DNA of 64,000 bases from Sulfuricystis sp964478415 (GCA_964478415.1 CAYZII010000004.1:3685-67684), one strand, 5' to 3'. Positions 16,975 to 26,128 are shown, numbered from the stretch's first letter. The notes: generated by a model from the sequence alone, not told the origin. A program made the numbers and translations.

Positions 16975-18365
16975 CCCAAGATCGCATCCAACCGCCTGAG
17001 CACTTCCTCCCGTCCCATCACCGCCAGCACGCGGTCGATGGCCGGGCTTTGTGTCTGGCCGATCAGCGCGACGCGCAACGGAATTGCCACTTGTGGCATC
17101 TTCAGCCCGGTGGCGGAGAGCGTTTCTTTCAGGGCCCGTGACAACGCTTCCGGCACAAACTCGGCGCTGACAAGACGGCAGCGCAGATCGCGCAACGCGG
17201 CTTTCGCCGCATCGGTCAGATGCTGCGCCGCCAGTTCGGCCAGCGGATGGGGCGCGACATAGAATGGATGCGCCGCATCGGCAAGCTCATTCAAATTCGT
17301 CACCCGATCCTTGTATAGCGCGGCGATCGCGGCTGGATCGGGAACGTCTCCCGCCGTGACACCCTCGCGGGCCAGGCGGCGGCGGATTTCCTTACCCAAG
17401 CGAGCATCATCGGCCTGTTTCAGGTAATGGGCATTCAGCCAGTTGAGCTTCTCGGTATTGAACTGAGCAGCCGACTTAGTGATGTGATCGAGATCGAACC
17501 ACTCGATGAACTGCTCGATGCTGAAGATCTCGTCATCCCCATGTGACCAGCCCAGCCGCGCCAGATAATTCAGCACCGCCTCTGGCAGGTAGCCATCCTC
17601 GTCGTACTGCATCACCGAAACCGCGCCGTGACGCTTCGAGAGCTTGGTGCCATCAGGACCGAGGATCATCGACAGATGGCCATAGCGCGGCAGCGGCGCG
17701 CCGAGTGCCTGCAACAGATTGATTTGGCGTGGCGTGTTATTGACATGATCATCGCCGCGCAGCACATGGGTGATTTTCATGTCCCAGTCATCGACGACGA
17801 CGCAGAAGTTGTAGGTTGGCGTGCCATCGGCGCGCGCGATGATGAAGTCATCGAGTTCGGCATTGGCGAACTCGATGCGTCCCTTGACCAGGTCATCCCA
17901 GGCGACGATACCCTCGAGCGGGTTCTTGAAGCGCACCACCGGCTTGACACCCGGCGGAGGCGGCGGCAATGTCTTGCCGGGTTCGGGACGCCAGCGTCCG
18001 TCGTAACGCGGCTTCTCCTTGCGGGCTTCCTGCGCGGCACGCAAGGCATCGAGCTCTTCCTTGCTCATATAGCAATAGTAGGCCGTGCCCGCTGCGAGCA
18101 TCTGCTGGATCACCTCCTGGTAACGTGCCATGCGTCGGGTCTGGTAATACGGCCCTTCGTCATAGTCGAGACCCAGCCAGTGCATGCCGTCGAGGATAGC
18201 CTGCACGGCTTCCGGCGTGGAACGCTCGAGATCGGTATCCTCGATACGCAGGATGAACTGCCCGCGATGATGGCGCGCATACGCCCAGGCGAACAGCGCG
18301 GTGCGCGCGCCGCCGATGTGCAGATAGCCGGTGGGACTGGGAGCGAAACGGGTACGGACGGTCAT
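16971..18365 (-). CDS. gltX: Glutamyl-tRNA synthetase
   Basis: A class I synthetase of 464 residues that charges tRNA-Glu. The HIGH-type motif is FAPSPTGYLHIGGART near the N-terminus and the KMSKS-type loop is GTKLSKRHGAVSV near residue 245. RIEDTDLERS is the family glutamate-binding stretch. The C-terminal helical anticodon-binding region is complete to VLRRLDAILG. It is convergent with the glycine-zipper gene and divergent from the MFS gene. Confidence 0.95.
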   Translation of the reverse strand: MTVRTRFAPSPTGYLHIGGARTALFAWAYARHHRGQFILRIEDTDLERSTPEAVQAILDGMHWLGLDYDEGPYYQTRRMARYQEVIQQMLAAGTAYYCYMSKEELDALRAAQEARKEKPRYDGRWRPEPGKTLPPPPPGVKPVVRFKNPLEGIVAWDDLVKGRIEFANAELDDFIIARADGTPTYNFCVVVDDWDMKITHVLRGDDHVNNTPRQINLLQALGAPLPRYGHLSMILGPDGTKLSKRHGAVSVMQYDEDGYLPEAVLNYLARLGWSHGDDEIFSIEQFIEWFDLDHITKSAAQFNTEKLNWLNAHYLKQADDARLGKEIRRRLAREGVTAGDVPDPAAIAALYKDRVTNLNELADAAHPFYVAPHPLAELAAQHLTDAAKAALRDLRCRLVSAEFVPEALSRALKETLSATGLKMPQVAIPLRVALIGQTQSPAIDRVLAVMGREEVLRRLDAILG

Positions 18366-18424
18366 CGAATAGATTGCCAGACAAACCGCGCTCGGCGGCG
18401 GGGCCGGAATGTTAGCATGCGGCC

Positions 18425-19642
18425 ATGCAACACCAACAGTCGCGTTTCCCTGCCTTCCAGTTCCGCAACTTTCGTCTGTTTTTCGCCGGCCAGCTGGTCT
18501 CGCTGATCGGCACCTGGATGCAGCAGATCGCCACGACCTGGCTCGCCTACCGGCTCACCGATTCGACCGTGATGCTCGGTCTGGTCGGCTTCTCCAGCCA
18601 GTTGCCGATCCTGTTGTTCGCGATTCCCGCCGGCGTCTGGAACGACCGTCTCGACCGCCGGTTCCTGCTGTTGATCACCCAGTCCCTAGCGCTGCTGCAA
18701 GCCCTGTTGCTCGCCGTGCTGACCCTCACGGGAGCGATCGGGCCGGTGCCGCTCCTCCTGCTGGCCTTCCTGCTCGGCTGCATCAACGCACTGGATCTGC
18801 CGGCGCGGCAGGCTTTCATCGCGCAACTCGTTCCCGACCGGCAAGCCCTGCCGAATGCGATCGGTCTCAACTCCTTCCTGATGAATGGTTCACGCTTCGT
18901 TGGGCCGGCGCTCGCTGGCCTCGTCGTCGCCGCCTGGGGAGAAGTAGCTTGTTTCCTGCTCAATGCACTGTCGTATCTCGCCGTGCTCATCGCGCTGGCG
19001 ATGATCCGCACGCCCCAGCAGCTGGCGACACGACGGCAATCGGCCTGGGATGCGTTGCGTGAAGGCCTTTCCTATGTGCGCCAGCATCCGCGCATCCACC
19101 GCACCCTGCTGCTGGTAGCCAGCTTCAGTTTCTTCGTCACACCCTATGTGGTGATGATGCCGGTCTATGCACGCGATCTGTTCCACGGCAACGCCAGCAC
19201 CTATGGTCTCCTAATCAGCAGTGCCGGTGCGGGTTCGCTGTGTGCGGCGCTCTGGCTGGCCTGGCGCGGCGGCAGACGCCCCGGTGCGGGCTTGGATCGT
19301 CTGGTCGGTCACGCTGCCCTCTTCGGCGGGCTGATGCTGGCCGGTTTCGCCTATCAGCCCTCACTCGGTCCTGCCTATCCGCTGCTGATGATGCTGGGTT
19401 TTTCCGTCGTGACCACCGCCGCCGGCAGCAACACGCTGATCCAGCTCGAAGTCGAGGAACGTTTCCGCGGCCGGGTGATGGCGATCTTCTCGACCGCATT
19501 TCTCGGCATCGCGCCACTGGGCAGCCTGGCGGCGGGATTGTTCAGCGCACGCTTCGACGTGCGACCGACCCTGTTTTGCTGTGGCCTGCTGGCGTTCGCT
19601 GCCGCGCTGAGCTATCGCCGCTCGATGGCACGAAGCGGCTGA
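18425..19642 (+). CDS. MFS transporter (MFS_3/EntS-like)
   Basis: A 405-residue polytopic membrane protein with 10-12 hydrophobic helices. The N-terminal FPAFQFRNFRLFFAGQLVSL and the loop GVWNDRLDRRFLLL are typical of the MFS_3 exporter group that includes enterobactin exporter EntS. RFRGRVMAIFSTAFLGIAPLG is the corresponding second-half motif. The substrate cannot be deduced from the context, as gltX and hupB are the neighbours. It converges on hupB, whose terminator begins at the last codon of this gene. Confidence 0.8.
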   Translation: MQHQQSRFPAFQFRNFRLFFAGQLVSLIGTWMQQIATTWLAYRLTDSTVMLGLVGFSSQLPILLFAIPAGVWNDRLDRRFLLLITQSLALLQALLLAVLTLTGAIGPVPLLLLAFLLGCINALDLPARQAFIAQLVPDRQALPNAIGLNSFLMNGSRFVGPALAGLVVAAWGEVACFLLNALSYLAVLIALAMIRTPQQLATRRQSAWDALREGLSYVRQHPRIHRTLLLVASFSFFVTPYVVMMPVYARDLFHGNASTYGLLISSAGAGSLCAALWLAWRGGRRPGAGLDRLVGHAALFGGLMLAGFAYQPSLGPAYPLLMMLGFSVVTTAAGSNTLIQLEVEERFRGRVMAIFSTAFLGIAPLGSLAAGLFSARFDVRPTLFCCGLLAFAAALSYRRSMARSG

Positions 19643-19671
19643 AAGAAAAAAGGCACGCCCGGGACGTGCCT
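19641..19671 (-). terminator. Rho-independent terminator of hupB
   Basis: On the minus strand AGGCACG and CGTGCCT (7-bp stem, 7-base loop) are followed by TTTTTTCTTTC. It lies 27 bases past the hupB stop. Confidence 0.85.
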
Positions 19672-19697
19672 CTGATAGAACGATCTCTTTCGCGCGC

Positions 19698-19994
19698 TTA
19701 CTTCTTGGCGGCTTTCTTCTTGCCCGCGACGGCAGCCTTGAAACCGGCGCCAGCAGTGAAACGCGGCACCGTGGTGGCAGCGATTTTCAGCTTTTCACCG
19801 GTCTTCGGATTGACGCCGGTGCGCGCGGCACGCTTGGCGGCCTTGAAGGTGCCAAAACCAACCAAAGTCACGGCATTGCCTTTCGCGACAGACTTGACGA
19901 TGGCATCGATCGCTGCATCCAGCGCCTTGGCGGCTGTGGCCTTGCTGATGTCAGCACCCTTGGCGACGACTTCGACGAGATCCCCCTTATTCAT
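19698..19994 (-). CDS. hupB: DNA-binding protein HU
   Basis: A 98-residue nucleoid protein of the HU family that bends and compacts DNA as a dimer. It begins MNKGDLVEVVAKGADISKA and contains the HU signature VGFGTFKAAKRAARTGVNP (about 46-64). A Lys/Ala tail (GKKKAAKK) extends slightly beyond the usual 90 residues, as in many betaproteobacterial HU proteins. GGAG precedes the ATG, a plausible promoter lies upstream and a clear terminator ends the monocistronic unit. Confidence 0.93.
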   Translation of the reverse strand: MNKGDLVEVVAKGADISKATAAKALDAAIDAIVKSVAKGNAVTLVGFGTFKAAKRAARTGVNPKTGEKLKIAATTVPRFTAGAGFKAAVAGKKKAAKK

Positions 19995-20035
19995 TTCAAT
20001 CGCTCCTCAAGTTGGATGTCCCAATTGCCGAAATG

Positions 20036-20066
20036 ATTCTAACTGGATGACTGCCCCGGACGTCAA
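20036..20066 (-). promoter_or_regulatory. Probable sigma-70 promoter of hupB
   Basis: TTGACG (20061-20066) and TAGAAT (20036-20041) on the minus strand are separated by 19 bases, slightly long. The start of transcription would be about 35 bases before the hupB ATG. Confidence 0.45.
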
Positions 20067-20297
20067 GGGGAATGCAAAGGTTTGCGGCATTATTTGAATT
20101 GGCTGTCGTGAAATGCACACCCTGCCACCCGTAGCGTGGGGCATGACAACGGCTCTTCACGGAGCAGGAATACCTCGCTCGGTTGTGGAAGGGTCGGACC
20201 GGGAACACTTCAGACGACGTTCAGCGTTGTCATCCACAGGCGCGGTGCTGTCGAAGGCTATAACGAAAACGAAAAAACCTTGGCGCGCGCTCAGTCC
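20067..20297. other. Non-coding stretch between hupB and a small membrane gene
   Basis: Part of a roughly 320-base interval without a recognisable gene. The only signal I see is an isolated TATAAC (20259-20264), about 50 bases before the small ORF that follows, without a matching -35. Open frames here have no ribosome-binding site or protein-like composition. Confidence 0.4.
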
Positions 20298-20314
20298 AGG
20301 AGGAGTCGAGTTTG

Positions 20315-20452
20315 ATGCTTTTCATCCTTTACTACATCATCGCCATCACGATTCTGGTGCTGCACTTCACCGGTTTTCTGGCGCGCCACAACCTCGAATG
20401 GCTGGTGCTGGTGCTTGCGGTGACCGTTTTTCCGGCGGTCATTTATCTGTAG
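20315..20452 (+). CDS. Small membrane protein, 45 residues
   Basis: A short ORF starting MLFILYYIIAITILVLHF and ending VFPAVIYL. It is two hydrophobic helices (about 1-18 and 28-45) joined by the loop TGFLARHNLEW, so a helical hairpin in the inner membrane. AGGAGGAG lies 9-11 bases upstream, one of the best ribosome-binding sites in the window; a TTG directly before the ATG is also in frame. The 3' end overlaps the convergent thrC by 14 bases. No function is known to me. Confidence 0.7.
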   Translation: MLFILYYIIAITILVLHFTGFLARHNLEWLVLVLAVTVFPAVIYL

Positions 20453-21878
20453 CACAAACATTCTCGATCAATGCCTTGACGGCCGCCGTATCGGCATCGA
20501 GGACGATGACGTGCTGCGGCAGGTTTTCGAGGCCTTCCAGTTCTTTTGGCCGCATGGGCTCCTGCCCCAGTGCTTCCATGATCGTCTCGGCGAATTTCAC
20601 TGGCTGCGCCGTCTCCAGCACGATCATCGGCACACCAGGAAGGGTGTGCTCACGCGCCACTTTGACTGCATCTGCGGTATGGGGATCGATCATCACCTGA
20701 TAGCGTTCCCAGACGTCGCGAATCGTCGCCAGCCGGTCGGCATGCGTGCTCTTGCCGGAGACGAACCTGAAATCGGGCAGCCGGCTGATGAACGGCGTCG
20801 CCGAGAGATCGAAACCCTCCCCACCTTCCACTTTGCGCCAAAGCTCGCGCACTGCTTCGGAGTCGCGGCCGACCAGATCGAAGACGAAACGCTCGAAGTT
20901 CGATGCCTTCGAGATGTCCATCGAGGGGCTCGAGGTGACATGGGTCTCGCTGCTGCTGCGTGGCCGATAGCGCCCAGTCCTGAAGAATTCGTCGAGCACG
21001 TCGTTCTCGTTGGTGGCCAACACCAGACGCGCGATCGGCAGCCCCATCATGCGGGCGATGTGGCCGGCGCAGATGTTGCCGAAATTGCCCGAGGGCACAG
21101 CAAAAGCTACCTCTTCGTCATTCGACTGCGTCGCGGCGAAATACCCCTTGAAGTAATAGACGATCTGCGCCATCACGCGCGCCCAGTTGATCGAATTCAC
21201 CGCACCGATGCGATATTTCGCCTTGAAGGCGACGTCACTGGCGACTTCTTTGACGATGTCCTGGCAGTCGTCGAACATGCCGCGGATCGCGATGTTGATG
21301 ATGTTTCCGTCCTGCAATGAATACATCTGCGCACGCTGGAAGGCGCTCATCTTGCCGTGCGGCGAGAGCATGAAGACGCGCACATTCTTCTTGCCGCGCA
21401 TCGCGTATTCGGCCGCGGAACCGGTATCACCCGAAGTAGCACCGAGGATGTTGAGCGTCTCGCCGCGTTTTTCCAGCACATACTCGAACAGGTTGCCGAG
21501 CATCTGCATCGCCATATCCTTGAAGGCGAGCGTCGGGCCGTTCGACAGCTCCAGCAGGTGAAAACCCGCTTCCAGCGTGGTGAGGGGCGTGATTTCCGCG
21601 GCATCGCGGCCGGGACGGCAATACTTGTAGTTGCGCGCGGTGTAGGTGCGATCGACGAGGGATTTCAGGTCACAGGCGGGAATGTCGTCGACGAACTTCA
21701 GAAAGATCTTCAGTGCCAGCGCCGGATAAGGCAGTTCGCGCCACTCGGCCAGCTCGTCAGCCGAAACCTGTGGGTAATGCTCGGGCAGATACAGGCCGCC
21801 ATCGGGGGCCAGCCCACCGAGCAGGATGTCGCAAAACGCGGCAGGAGCCGCTTCGCCACGCGTCGAGATGTATTTCAT
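20439..21878 (-). CDS. thrC: Threonine synthase
   Basis: Last step of threonine synthesis: O-phosphohomoserine to threonine, PLP-dependent. The 479-residue protein begins MKYISTRGEAAPAAFCDILL, the long-form family start, and the PLP lysine lies in TLAFKDMAMQMLG near 120. Phosphate-binding and substrate loops are seen in GATSGDTGSAAE and VPSGNFGNICAG. It lies downstream of hom, separated by one membrane protein gene, so the three read as one operon hom-membrane protein-thrC on the minus strand. Confidence 0.94.
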   Translation of the reverse strand: MKYISTRGEAAPAAFCDILLGGLAPDGGLYLPEHYPQVSADELAEWRELPYPALALKIFLKFVDDIPACDLKSLVDRTYTARNYKYCRPGRDAAEITPLTTLEAGFHLLELSNGPTLAFKDMAMQMLGNLFEYVLEKRGETLNILGATSGDTGSAAEYAMRGKKNVRVFMLSPHGKMSAFQRAQMYSLQDGNIINIAIRGMFDDCQDIVKEVASDVAFKAKYRIGAVNSINWARVMAQIVYYFKGYFAATQSNDEEVAFAVPSGNFGNICAGHIARMMGLPIARLVLATNENDVLDEFFRTGRYRPRSSSETHVTSSPSMDISKASNFERFVFDLVGRDSEAVRELWRKVEGGEGFDLSATPFISRLPDFRFVSGKSTHADRLATIRDVWERYQVMIDPHTADAVKVAREHTLPGVPMIVLETAQPVKFAETIMEALGQEPMRPKELEGLENLPQHVIVLDADTAAVKALIENVCATDK

Positions 21879-21896
21879 CGCTTTGCAGGAAAAAGG

Positions 21897-23069
21897 TCAG
21901 GAATGGCGCGGATTATAGAAGGCGGTGAAAAGGCGCAGGACGAAGTCGATCAGCGCAAGCCCGGCGAGCACAGCGGCGAAGGACACTTCGCCGAGCAATG
22001 CGATGCCGGAAACGAAAAACAACCCCGCCCGCGCCAACCCGCCGCGTACCAGACGGCGCTGCATTGCCTGACGCACGGGTGAATCCGCTCCGGGATGACG
22101 CCAGACCGGCAGCAACTGGGCAAGCGCCCCGGTGACCAGCGGCAGCAGAAAAATTACCAGATACGCTGACAGGGTTGTACGTGCGGACAACCAGCCCGCG
22201 CCATGACCAACGCCGAAGACGACGAGCAGCAGCAAGCCCATTGTTGCCGCCGTGAGCGGCCCCCCGGCCGGTGAAAAGACTTTCCAGCGATAGGCGAGCC
22301 ACCAGGCGAAGAGATTGCGGACGATCACCCCGCCGAGCAGCAGCCCACCCGGCACGGCGAGCCAGTAACCGGCTGCCGCACCGGCGGCGATCAGCAGGGC
22401 ACCCGTCAGTGCCCATACCAGATCCGCATGCAGCCGCGCCGTTGCGGTCGGATCGGGCCGCTGCAACGCAGTCGGCAAAAGCACTGGCAGCGTCCCGAGT
22501 GCCGCCAGTCCGATGAAGCCCAGCGTATTCAGATGCAGATGGAACAGGCGTAACGCCATGCGCAGTTCGGGAATCGCCAGCCAGACCGGCACGAGACTCA
22601 CGGCGAGAAACAGGCAGAGCAGTACCGCGCCATACCAGTGGGCGCCGGGATGGGGTGTGTCCAAAGACTGCCGGATCCGGCGGGTCACCCAGAACAGCAG
22701 CAGCAGCGCGGCCGTGGCATCGAGGCCGGCAGCCAAATGCAGACTCCAGGGTGGCAAACTGCCCATCAGGCCCAGGGGAACCAACAACCCGGCCGCCTGC
22801 ACGGCAAGTGGCAGGAAATGGATCAGTGCTTCGGGCTTGCGGCTGCGCGTCAATACCGGCACGAAATGAGCAATTGCACCGAAGATCAGCGGCAAAGCCC
22901 CGAGCGCGAAAGCGAGATGGAAGGCAGCGGCTGGCGAAAGAAGCGCGTCCGCTGCTCCATCGGCACCCACGGGGCTACCGAAAATCGGTGCTGGCAGCAC
23001 GGCACCCCAGCCCGCTGCGAGAGCCACGACGAAAGCCGCAACGGCGCTGAAGCCGAGCCAGACCAGCAT
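21897..23069 (-). CDS. Polytopic membrane protein, oxidase subunit I/NnrS-like
   Basis: A 390-residue protein with about 12 hydrophobic helices and no large soluble part. Histidines cluster in membrane segments: FHLAFALGALPLIFGAIAHF in the second helix and RLFHLHLNTLGFIGLAALGT in a middle helix, followed by LPVLLPT. Such patterns occur in heme-copper oxidase subunit I-like and NnrS-like proteins and suggest metal or heme binding, but the family is not certain. It lies between hom and thrC, 18 and 14 bases away, an odd place for a respiratory protein. A copy of the dispersed repeat encodes GAVLPAPIF in the first periplasmic loop. Confidence 0.6.
   Translation of the reverse strand: MLVWLGFSAVAAFVVALAAGWGAVLPAPIFGSPVGADGAADALLSPAAAFHLAFALGALPLIFGAIAHFVPVLTRSRKPEALIHFLPLAVQAAGLLVPLGLMGSLPPWSLHLAAGLDATAALLLLFWVTRRIRQSLDTPHPGAHWYGAVLLCLFLAVSLVPVWLAIPELRMALRLFHLHLNTLGFIGLAALGTLPVLLPTALQRPDPTATARLHADLVWALTGALLIAAGAAAGYWLAVPGGLLLGGVIVRNLFAWWLAYRWKVFSPAGGPLTAATMGLLLLVVFGVGHGAGWLSARTTLSAYLVIFLLPLVTGALAQLLPVWRHPGADSPVRQAMQRRLVRGGLARAGLFFVSGIALLGEVSFAAVLAGLALIDFVLRLFTAFYNPRHS
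22981..23006 (+). repeat. Dispersed 26-bp repeat, in the membrane protein gene
   Basis: AAAA, TCGGTGCTGGCA (two mismatches), GC, ACGGCACC. It is antisense to the gene and encodes a loop. Confidence 0.7.
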
Positions 23070-23083
23070 CGGCGCAGCTTGCG

Positions 23084-24406
23084 TCAGCTCAGTTCTTCGA
23101 GCCGCAGGCGGATGATCTTGTCACGCACCACCGGCAGGGCCTCGATTTTCCCGATCGCGGCATCGATCTGCTTCTCACGCACGATGTGGGTAAGCATGAT
23201 GATGTCGGTCTGCTGTTCACCTTCAGCCGGTTCGCGCTGCACCATCGCATCGATCGAGATCTGCTCGTCGGCAAGGATGCGCGTGATGTCGGCGAGCACG
23301 CCCGGCTTATCGTCCACACGCATGCGCAGGTAATAGCCGCTGTCGACCTCGGCCATCGGCAGGATCGGCAGATCGCTGACGGCATCGGGCTGGAAGGCGA
23401 GATGCGGCACGCGGTTCTCCGGGTCGGCAGTCGCCATGCGCGTGACATCGACGAGATCGGCGATCACCGCCGACGCCGTCGGTTCCGCCCCGGCGCCCTT
23501 GCCGTAGTAGAGCGTCGCACCGACCGCATCGCCATAGACCAGCACCGCATTCATCGCCCCTTCGACATTGGCGAGCAGGCGTTTGGAGGGAATGAGCGTC
23601 GGGTGCACGCGCAGCTCGATCGCGGTCTGGCCATCGAGCCGGCGGCGTTTCGTAATGCCGAGCAGCTTGATCCGGTAACCGAGCTGTTCGGCATAGCGGA
23701 TATCCTCGGCCTGCAACCGGCTGATGCCCTCGATGTAGGCCTTCTCGAAGCGCATCGGGATGCCGAAAGCGATCGCCGCCATGATGGTCAGCTTGTGCGC
23801 GGCATCGATGCCCTCGATGTCGAAGGTTGGATCGGCTTCGGCATAGCCGAGCCGTTGCGCCTCCTCGAGCACCGCCGCAAAAGGCAGGCCCCTGTTGCGC
23901 ATCTCGGAGAGAATGAAGTTGGTCGTGCCGTTGATGATGCCGGCGATCCACTCGATACGGTTGGCGGTCAGACCCTCGCGCAACGCCTTGATGATCGGGA
24001 TGCCTCCGGCGACCGCCGCCTCGAAACCGACCATCACGCCTTTGCGTTGCGCGGCGGCAAAGATCTCGTTGCCATGCACAGCCAGCAGCGCCTTGTTGGC
24101 CGTGACGACGTGTTTGCCGTTTTCGATCGCCTGCAACACCAGCTCCTTGGCAATGCCGTAACCGCCGATCAGTTCGACGACGATATCGATCTCGGGATTA
24201 TTCACCACCGCGAAGGCATCATCGGTCAGAGCGACCGCACCGCCGGTCAATTGCCGCGCCCGATCGAGATTCTTATCGGCCACCTGGACGATGCGTATCG
24301 GTCGTCCGGCGCGCCGGGTGATTTCTGCTTCGTTGCGGGACAGCACGGTAAAGGTGCCGCCACCGACGGTGCCAATGCCGAGCAGGCCAACTTGAATGGG
24401 CTTCAT
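23084..24406 (-). CDS. hom: Homoserine dehydrogenase
   Basis: Reduces aspartate semialdehyde to homoserine, the branch to Thr and Met. The 440-residue monofunctional enzyme has the NAD(P) motif GLLGIGTVGGGT (9-20), the catalytic region GTTNFILSEM and AEADPTFDIEGIDAAHKL, and a C-terminal ACT domain (about 355-435, LRMRVDDKPGVLADIT) through which threonine normally inhibits. It heads the minus-strand group hom-membrane protein-thrC and follows alaA by 29 bases. Confidence 0.95.
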   Translation of the reverse strand: MKPIQVGLLGIGTVGGGTFTVLSRNEAEITRRAGRPIRIVQVADKNLDRARQLTGGAVALTDDAFAVVNNPEIDIVVELIGGYGIAKELVLQAIENGKHVVTANKALLAVHGNEIFAAAQRKGVMVGFEAAVAGGIPIIKALREGLTANRIEWIAGIINGTTNFILSEMRNRGLPFAAVLEEAQRLGYAEADPTFDIEGIDAAHKLTIMAAIAFGIPMRFEKAYIEGISRLQAEDIRYAEQLGYRIKLLGITKRRRLDGQTAIELRVHPTLIPSKRLLANVEGAMNAVLVYGDAVGATLYYGKGAGAEPTASAVIADLVDVTRMATADPENRVPHLAFQPDAVSDLPILPMAEVDSGYYLRMRVDDKPGVLADITRILADEQISIDAMVQREPAEGEQQTDIIMLTHIVREKQIDAAIGKIEALPVVRDKIIRLRLEELS

Positions 24407-24435
24407 GGACTGTCTGTCAAAGTGGATGAGTTGAA

Positions 24436-25662
24436 TCAGGTGCCGTGACGCTTGCGATAGATTTCCAGAAAGCGCGCGATGCGGCCGATCGCTTCGGCCA
24501 GATCATCGACGTTGGGTAGGAAAACGACGCGGAAATGATCCGGCTGCGGCCAGTTGAAACCGCTGCCCTGTACCAGCAGCACTTTTTCTTCCTCGAGCAA
24601 TTCGAGAATGAACTGCTGGTCGTTCTCGATCGGATACATCTTCGGATCGAGGCGCGGGAAACAATACAGCGCCGCTTGCGGTTTGACGCAGGAAACGCCC
24701 GGCAGCGCAGAAAGCATTTCCCAGGCGAGATCGCGCTGTCTGCACAGTCGGCCATGCGGCGCGACCAGCTCCTCGATGCTCTGATAACCGCCCAGCGCGG
24801 TCTGGATCGCGTGCTGGCCCGGCACATTCGAGCACAGCCGCATCGAGGCGAGGATGTTCAGTCCCTCGATGTAATCCTGGGCATGGCGCTTTTCACCGGA
24901 GACGATCATCCAGCCGGCACGGAAACCGCAGGCGCGATAGTTCTTCGACAGGCCGTTGAAGGTGATGAACAGCACGTCATCGGCCAGACTGGCGATCGAA
25001 GTGTGTTTGTGGCCGTCATAGAGCACCTTGTCGTAGATCTCGTCGGCGAAGACGATCAGTTCGTGCTGGCGGGCGATCTCGACGATACCGGCGAGCAGAT
25101 CGTCGGGATAGAGGGCACCGGTCGGATTGTTCGGGTTGATGACGACGATCGCGCGCGTCGCCGGCGTGATCTTGGCGCGGATGTCGGCCAGATCGGGCAG
25201 CCAGCCGGCACCCTCGTCGCACAGGTAATGGCGCGGCGTGCCGCCGGAGAGGCTCACCGCGGCGGTCCACAGTGGATAGTCCGGTGCCGGCACGAGCACC
25301 TCGTCGCCGTTGTTGAGCAGGCCCTGCATCGCCATCACGATCAGCTCGGAAACGCCGTTGCCGAGGGTGATGTCGTCGATCGTCACCCCGGCAATCCTTT
25401 TCTGCTGGCAGTAGTGCATCACCGCCTTGCGGGCCGAAAACAAGCCCTTCGAATCCGAATAGCCAGAGGCATCGCGGATGTTGTGGATCACATCGACGAC
25501 GATCTCTTCCGGTGCTTCGAAACCAAAGGCAGCCGGATTGCCGATGTTGAGCTTGATGACGCGGTGACCTTCTTCCTCCATCTGACGCGCGCGTGCCAGC
25601 ACCGGGCCGCGGATGTCATAACAAACGTTGGCGAGCTTGGTCGATTTGAGAACGGGCTGCAT
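24436..25662 (-). CDS. alaA: Alanine aminotransferase, PLP-dependent
   Basis: A 408-residue class I aminotransferase making alanine from pyruvate and glutamate. The PLP lysine and phosphate-binding arginine are in GLSKNYRACGFRAGW (near 245), and NPNNPTGALY and DEIYDKVLYDG are typical of the AlaA/AlaT group. I start it at 25662 (MQPVLKSTKLANVCYDIRG), matching the family; the frame stays open for 42 more codons upstream but those are not conserved-looking. It is divergent from the Mth938 gene and close upstream of hom. Confidence 0.9.
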   Translation of the reverse strand: MQPVLKSTKLANVCYDIRGPVLARARQMEEEGHRVIKLNIGNPAAFGFEAPEEIVVDVIHNIRDASGYSDSKGLFSARKAVMHYCQQKRIAGVTIDDITLGNGVSELIVMAMQGLLNNGDEVLVPAPDYPLWTAAVSLSGGTPRHYLCDEGAGWLPDLADIRAKITPATRAIVVINPNNPTGALYPDDLLAGIVEIARQHELIVFADEIYDKVLYDGHKHTSIASLADDVLFITFNGLSKNYRACGFRAGWMIVSGEKRHAQDYIEGLNILASMRLCSNVPGQHAIQTALGGYQSIEELVAPHGRLCRQRDLAWEMLSALPGVSCVKPQAALYCFPRLDPKMYPIENDQQFILELLEEEKVLLVQGSGFNWPQPDHFRVVFLPNVDDLAEAIGRIARFLEIYRKRHGT

Positions 25663-25692
25663 GACGGCTGAAGAGGGAAAAGGGCGAAAAGA

Positions 25693-25698
25693 TATAAT
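25693..25698 (+). promoter_or_regulatory. -10 box for the Mth938-arnD-like-bcp-phoH group
   Basis: TATAAT in the alaA-Mth938 gap. The nearest in-frame ATG (25697) lies inside this box, which argues for a start of translation further downstream. The -35 is weak. Confidence 0.4.
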
Positions 25699-25744
25699 GC
25701 TACCGAATGACCCGCGCTGCGGCAAATCTCCCGACAGAACCGAT

Positions 25745-26128
25745 TTGAAGCTCCACCCCGACCCGCAAGGCTCAGACAATCTCGTCACCGCCTACGCCAG
25801 CGACTCGATCACGGTCAACGGCCGCGTGCTGACGCGCAGCCTGCTGTTGCTGCCCGATCGTGTCGACCCGCAGTGGGGCCCCGATTCATACGCTGCTCTG
25901 AACGTCCAGCACATCGAGCAGATCGTTGCCGTTACCTGTGATGTCATCCTGATCGGCACCGGCCAGCGCCAGCGTTTCCCTCCCCCGGCCCTGCTCAAAC
26001 CACTCATCGAGACAGGTCGCGGTTTCGAGATCATGGACACCGCGGCCGCCTGTCGCACTTACAACATCCTGGTCGGTGAAGGGCGTCTGCCGCTCGCCGC
26101 CCTGATCATCGAAAAAGACCCGGCATGA
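25745..26128 (+). CDS. Mth938-domain protein (DUF498)
   Basis: A 127-residue protein of the Mth938/NDUFAF3-like fold, of unproven function in bacteria. The start is taken as TTG at 25745, giving MKLHPDPQGSDNLVTAYASD, which matches how betaproteobacterial members begin; an ATG at 25697 overlaps a TATAAT box. Visible family features are DSITVNGRVLTRSLLLLPDRV, DVILIGTGQRQRFPPPALL and the ending MDTAAACRTYNILVGEGR with LAALIIEKDPA. Its stop overlaps the next gene (ATGA). Confidence 0.8.
   Translation: MKLHPDPQGSDNLVTAYASDSITVNGRVLTRSLLLLPDRVDPQWGPDSYAALNVQHIEQIVAVTCDVILIGTGQRQRFPPPALLKPLIETGRGFEIMDTAAACRTYNILVGEGRLPLAALIIEKDPA

Noticed and set aside
19021..19044. Possible extra copy of the dispersed repeat in the MFS gene (GCTGGCGACACGACGGCA)
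   Set aside because: Needs a three-base insertion and lacks the TCGGC half of the core.
24439..24466. Possible extra repeat copy at the end of alaA (GGTGCCGTGACGCTTGCG)
   Set aside because: Matches only the ACGGCACC end; the core is too different.
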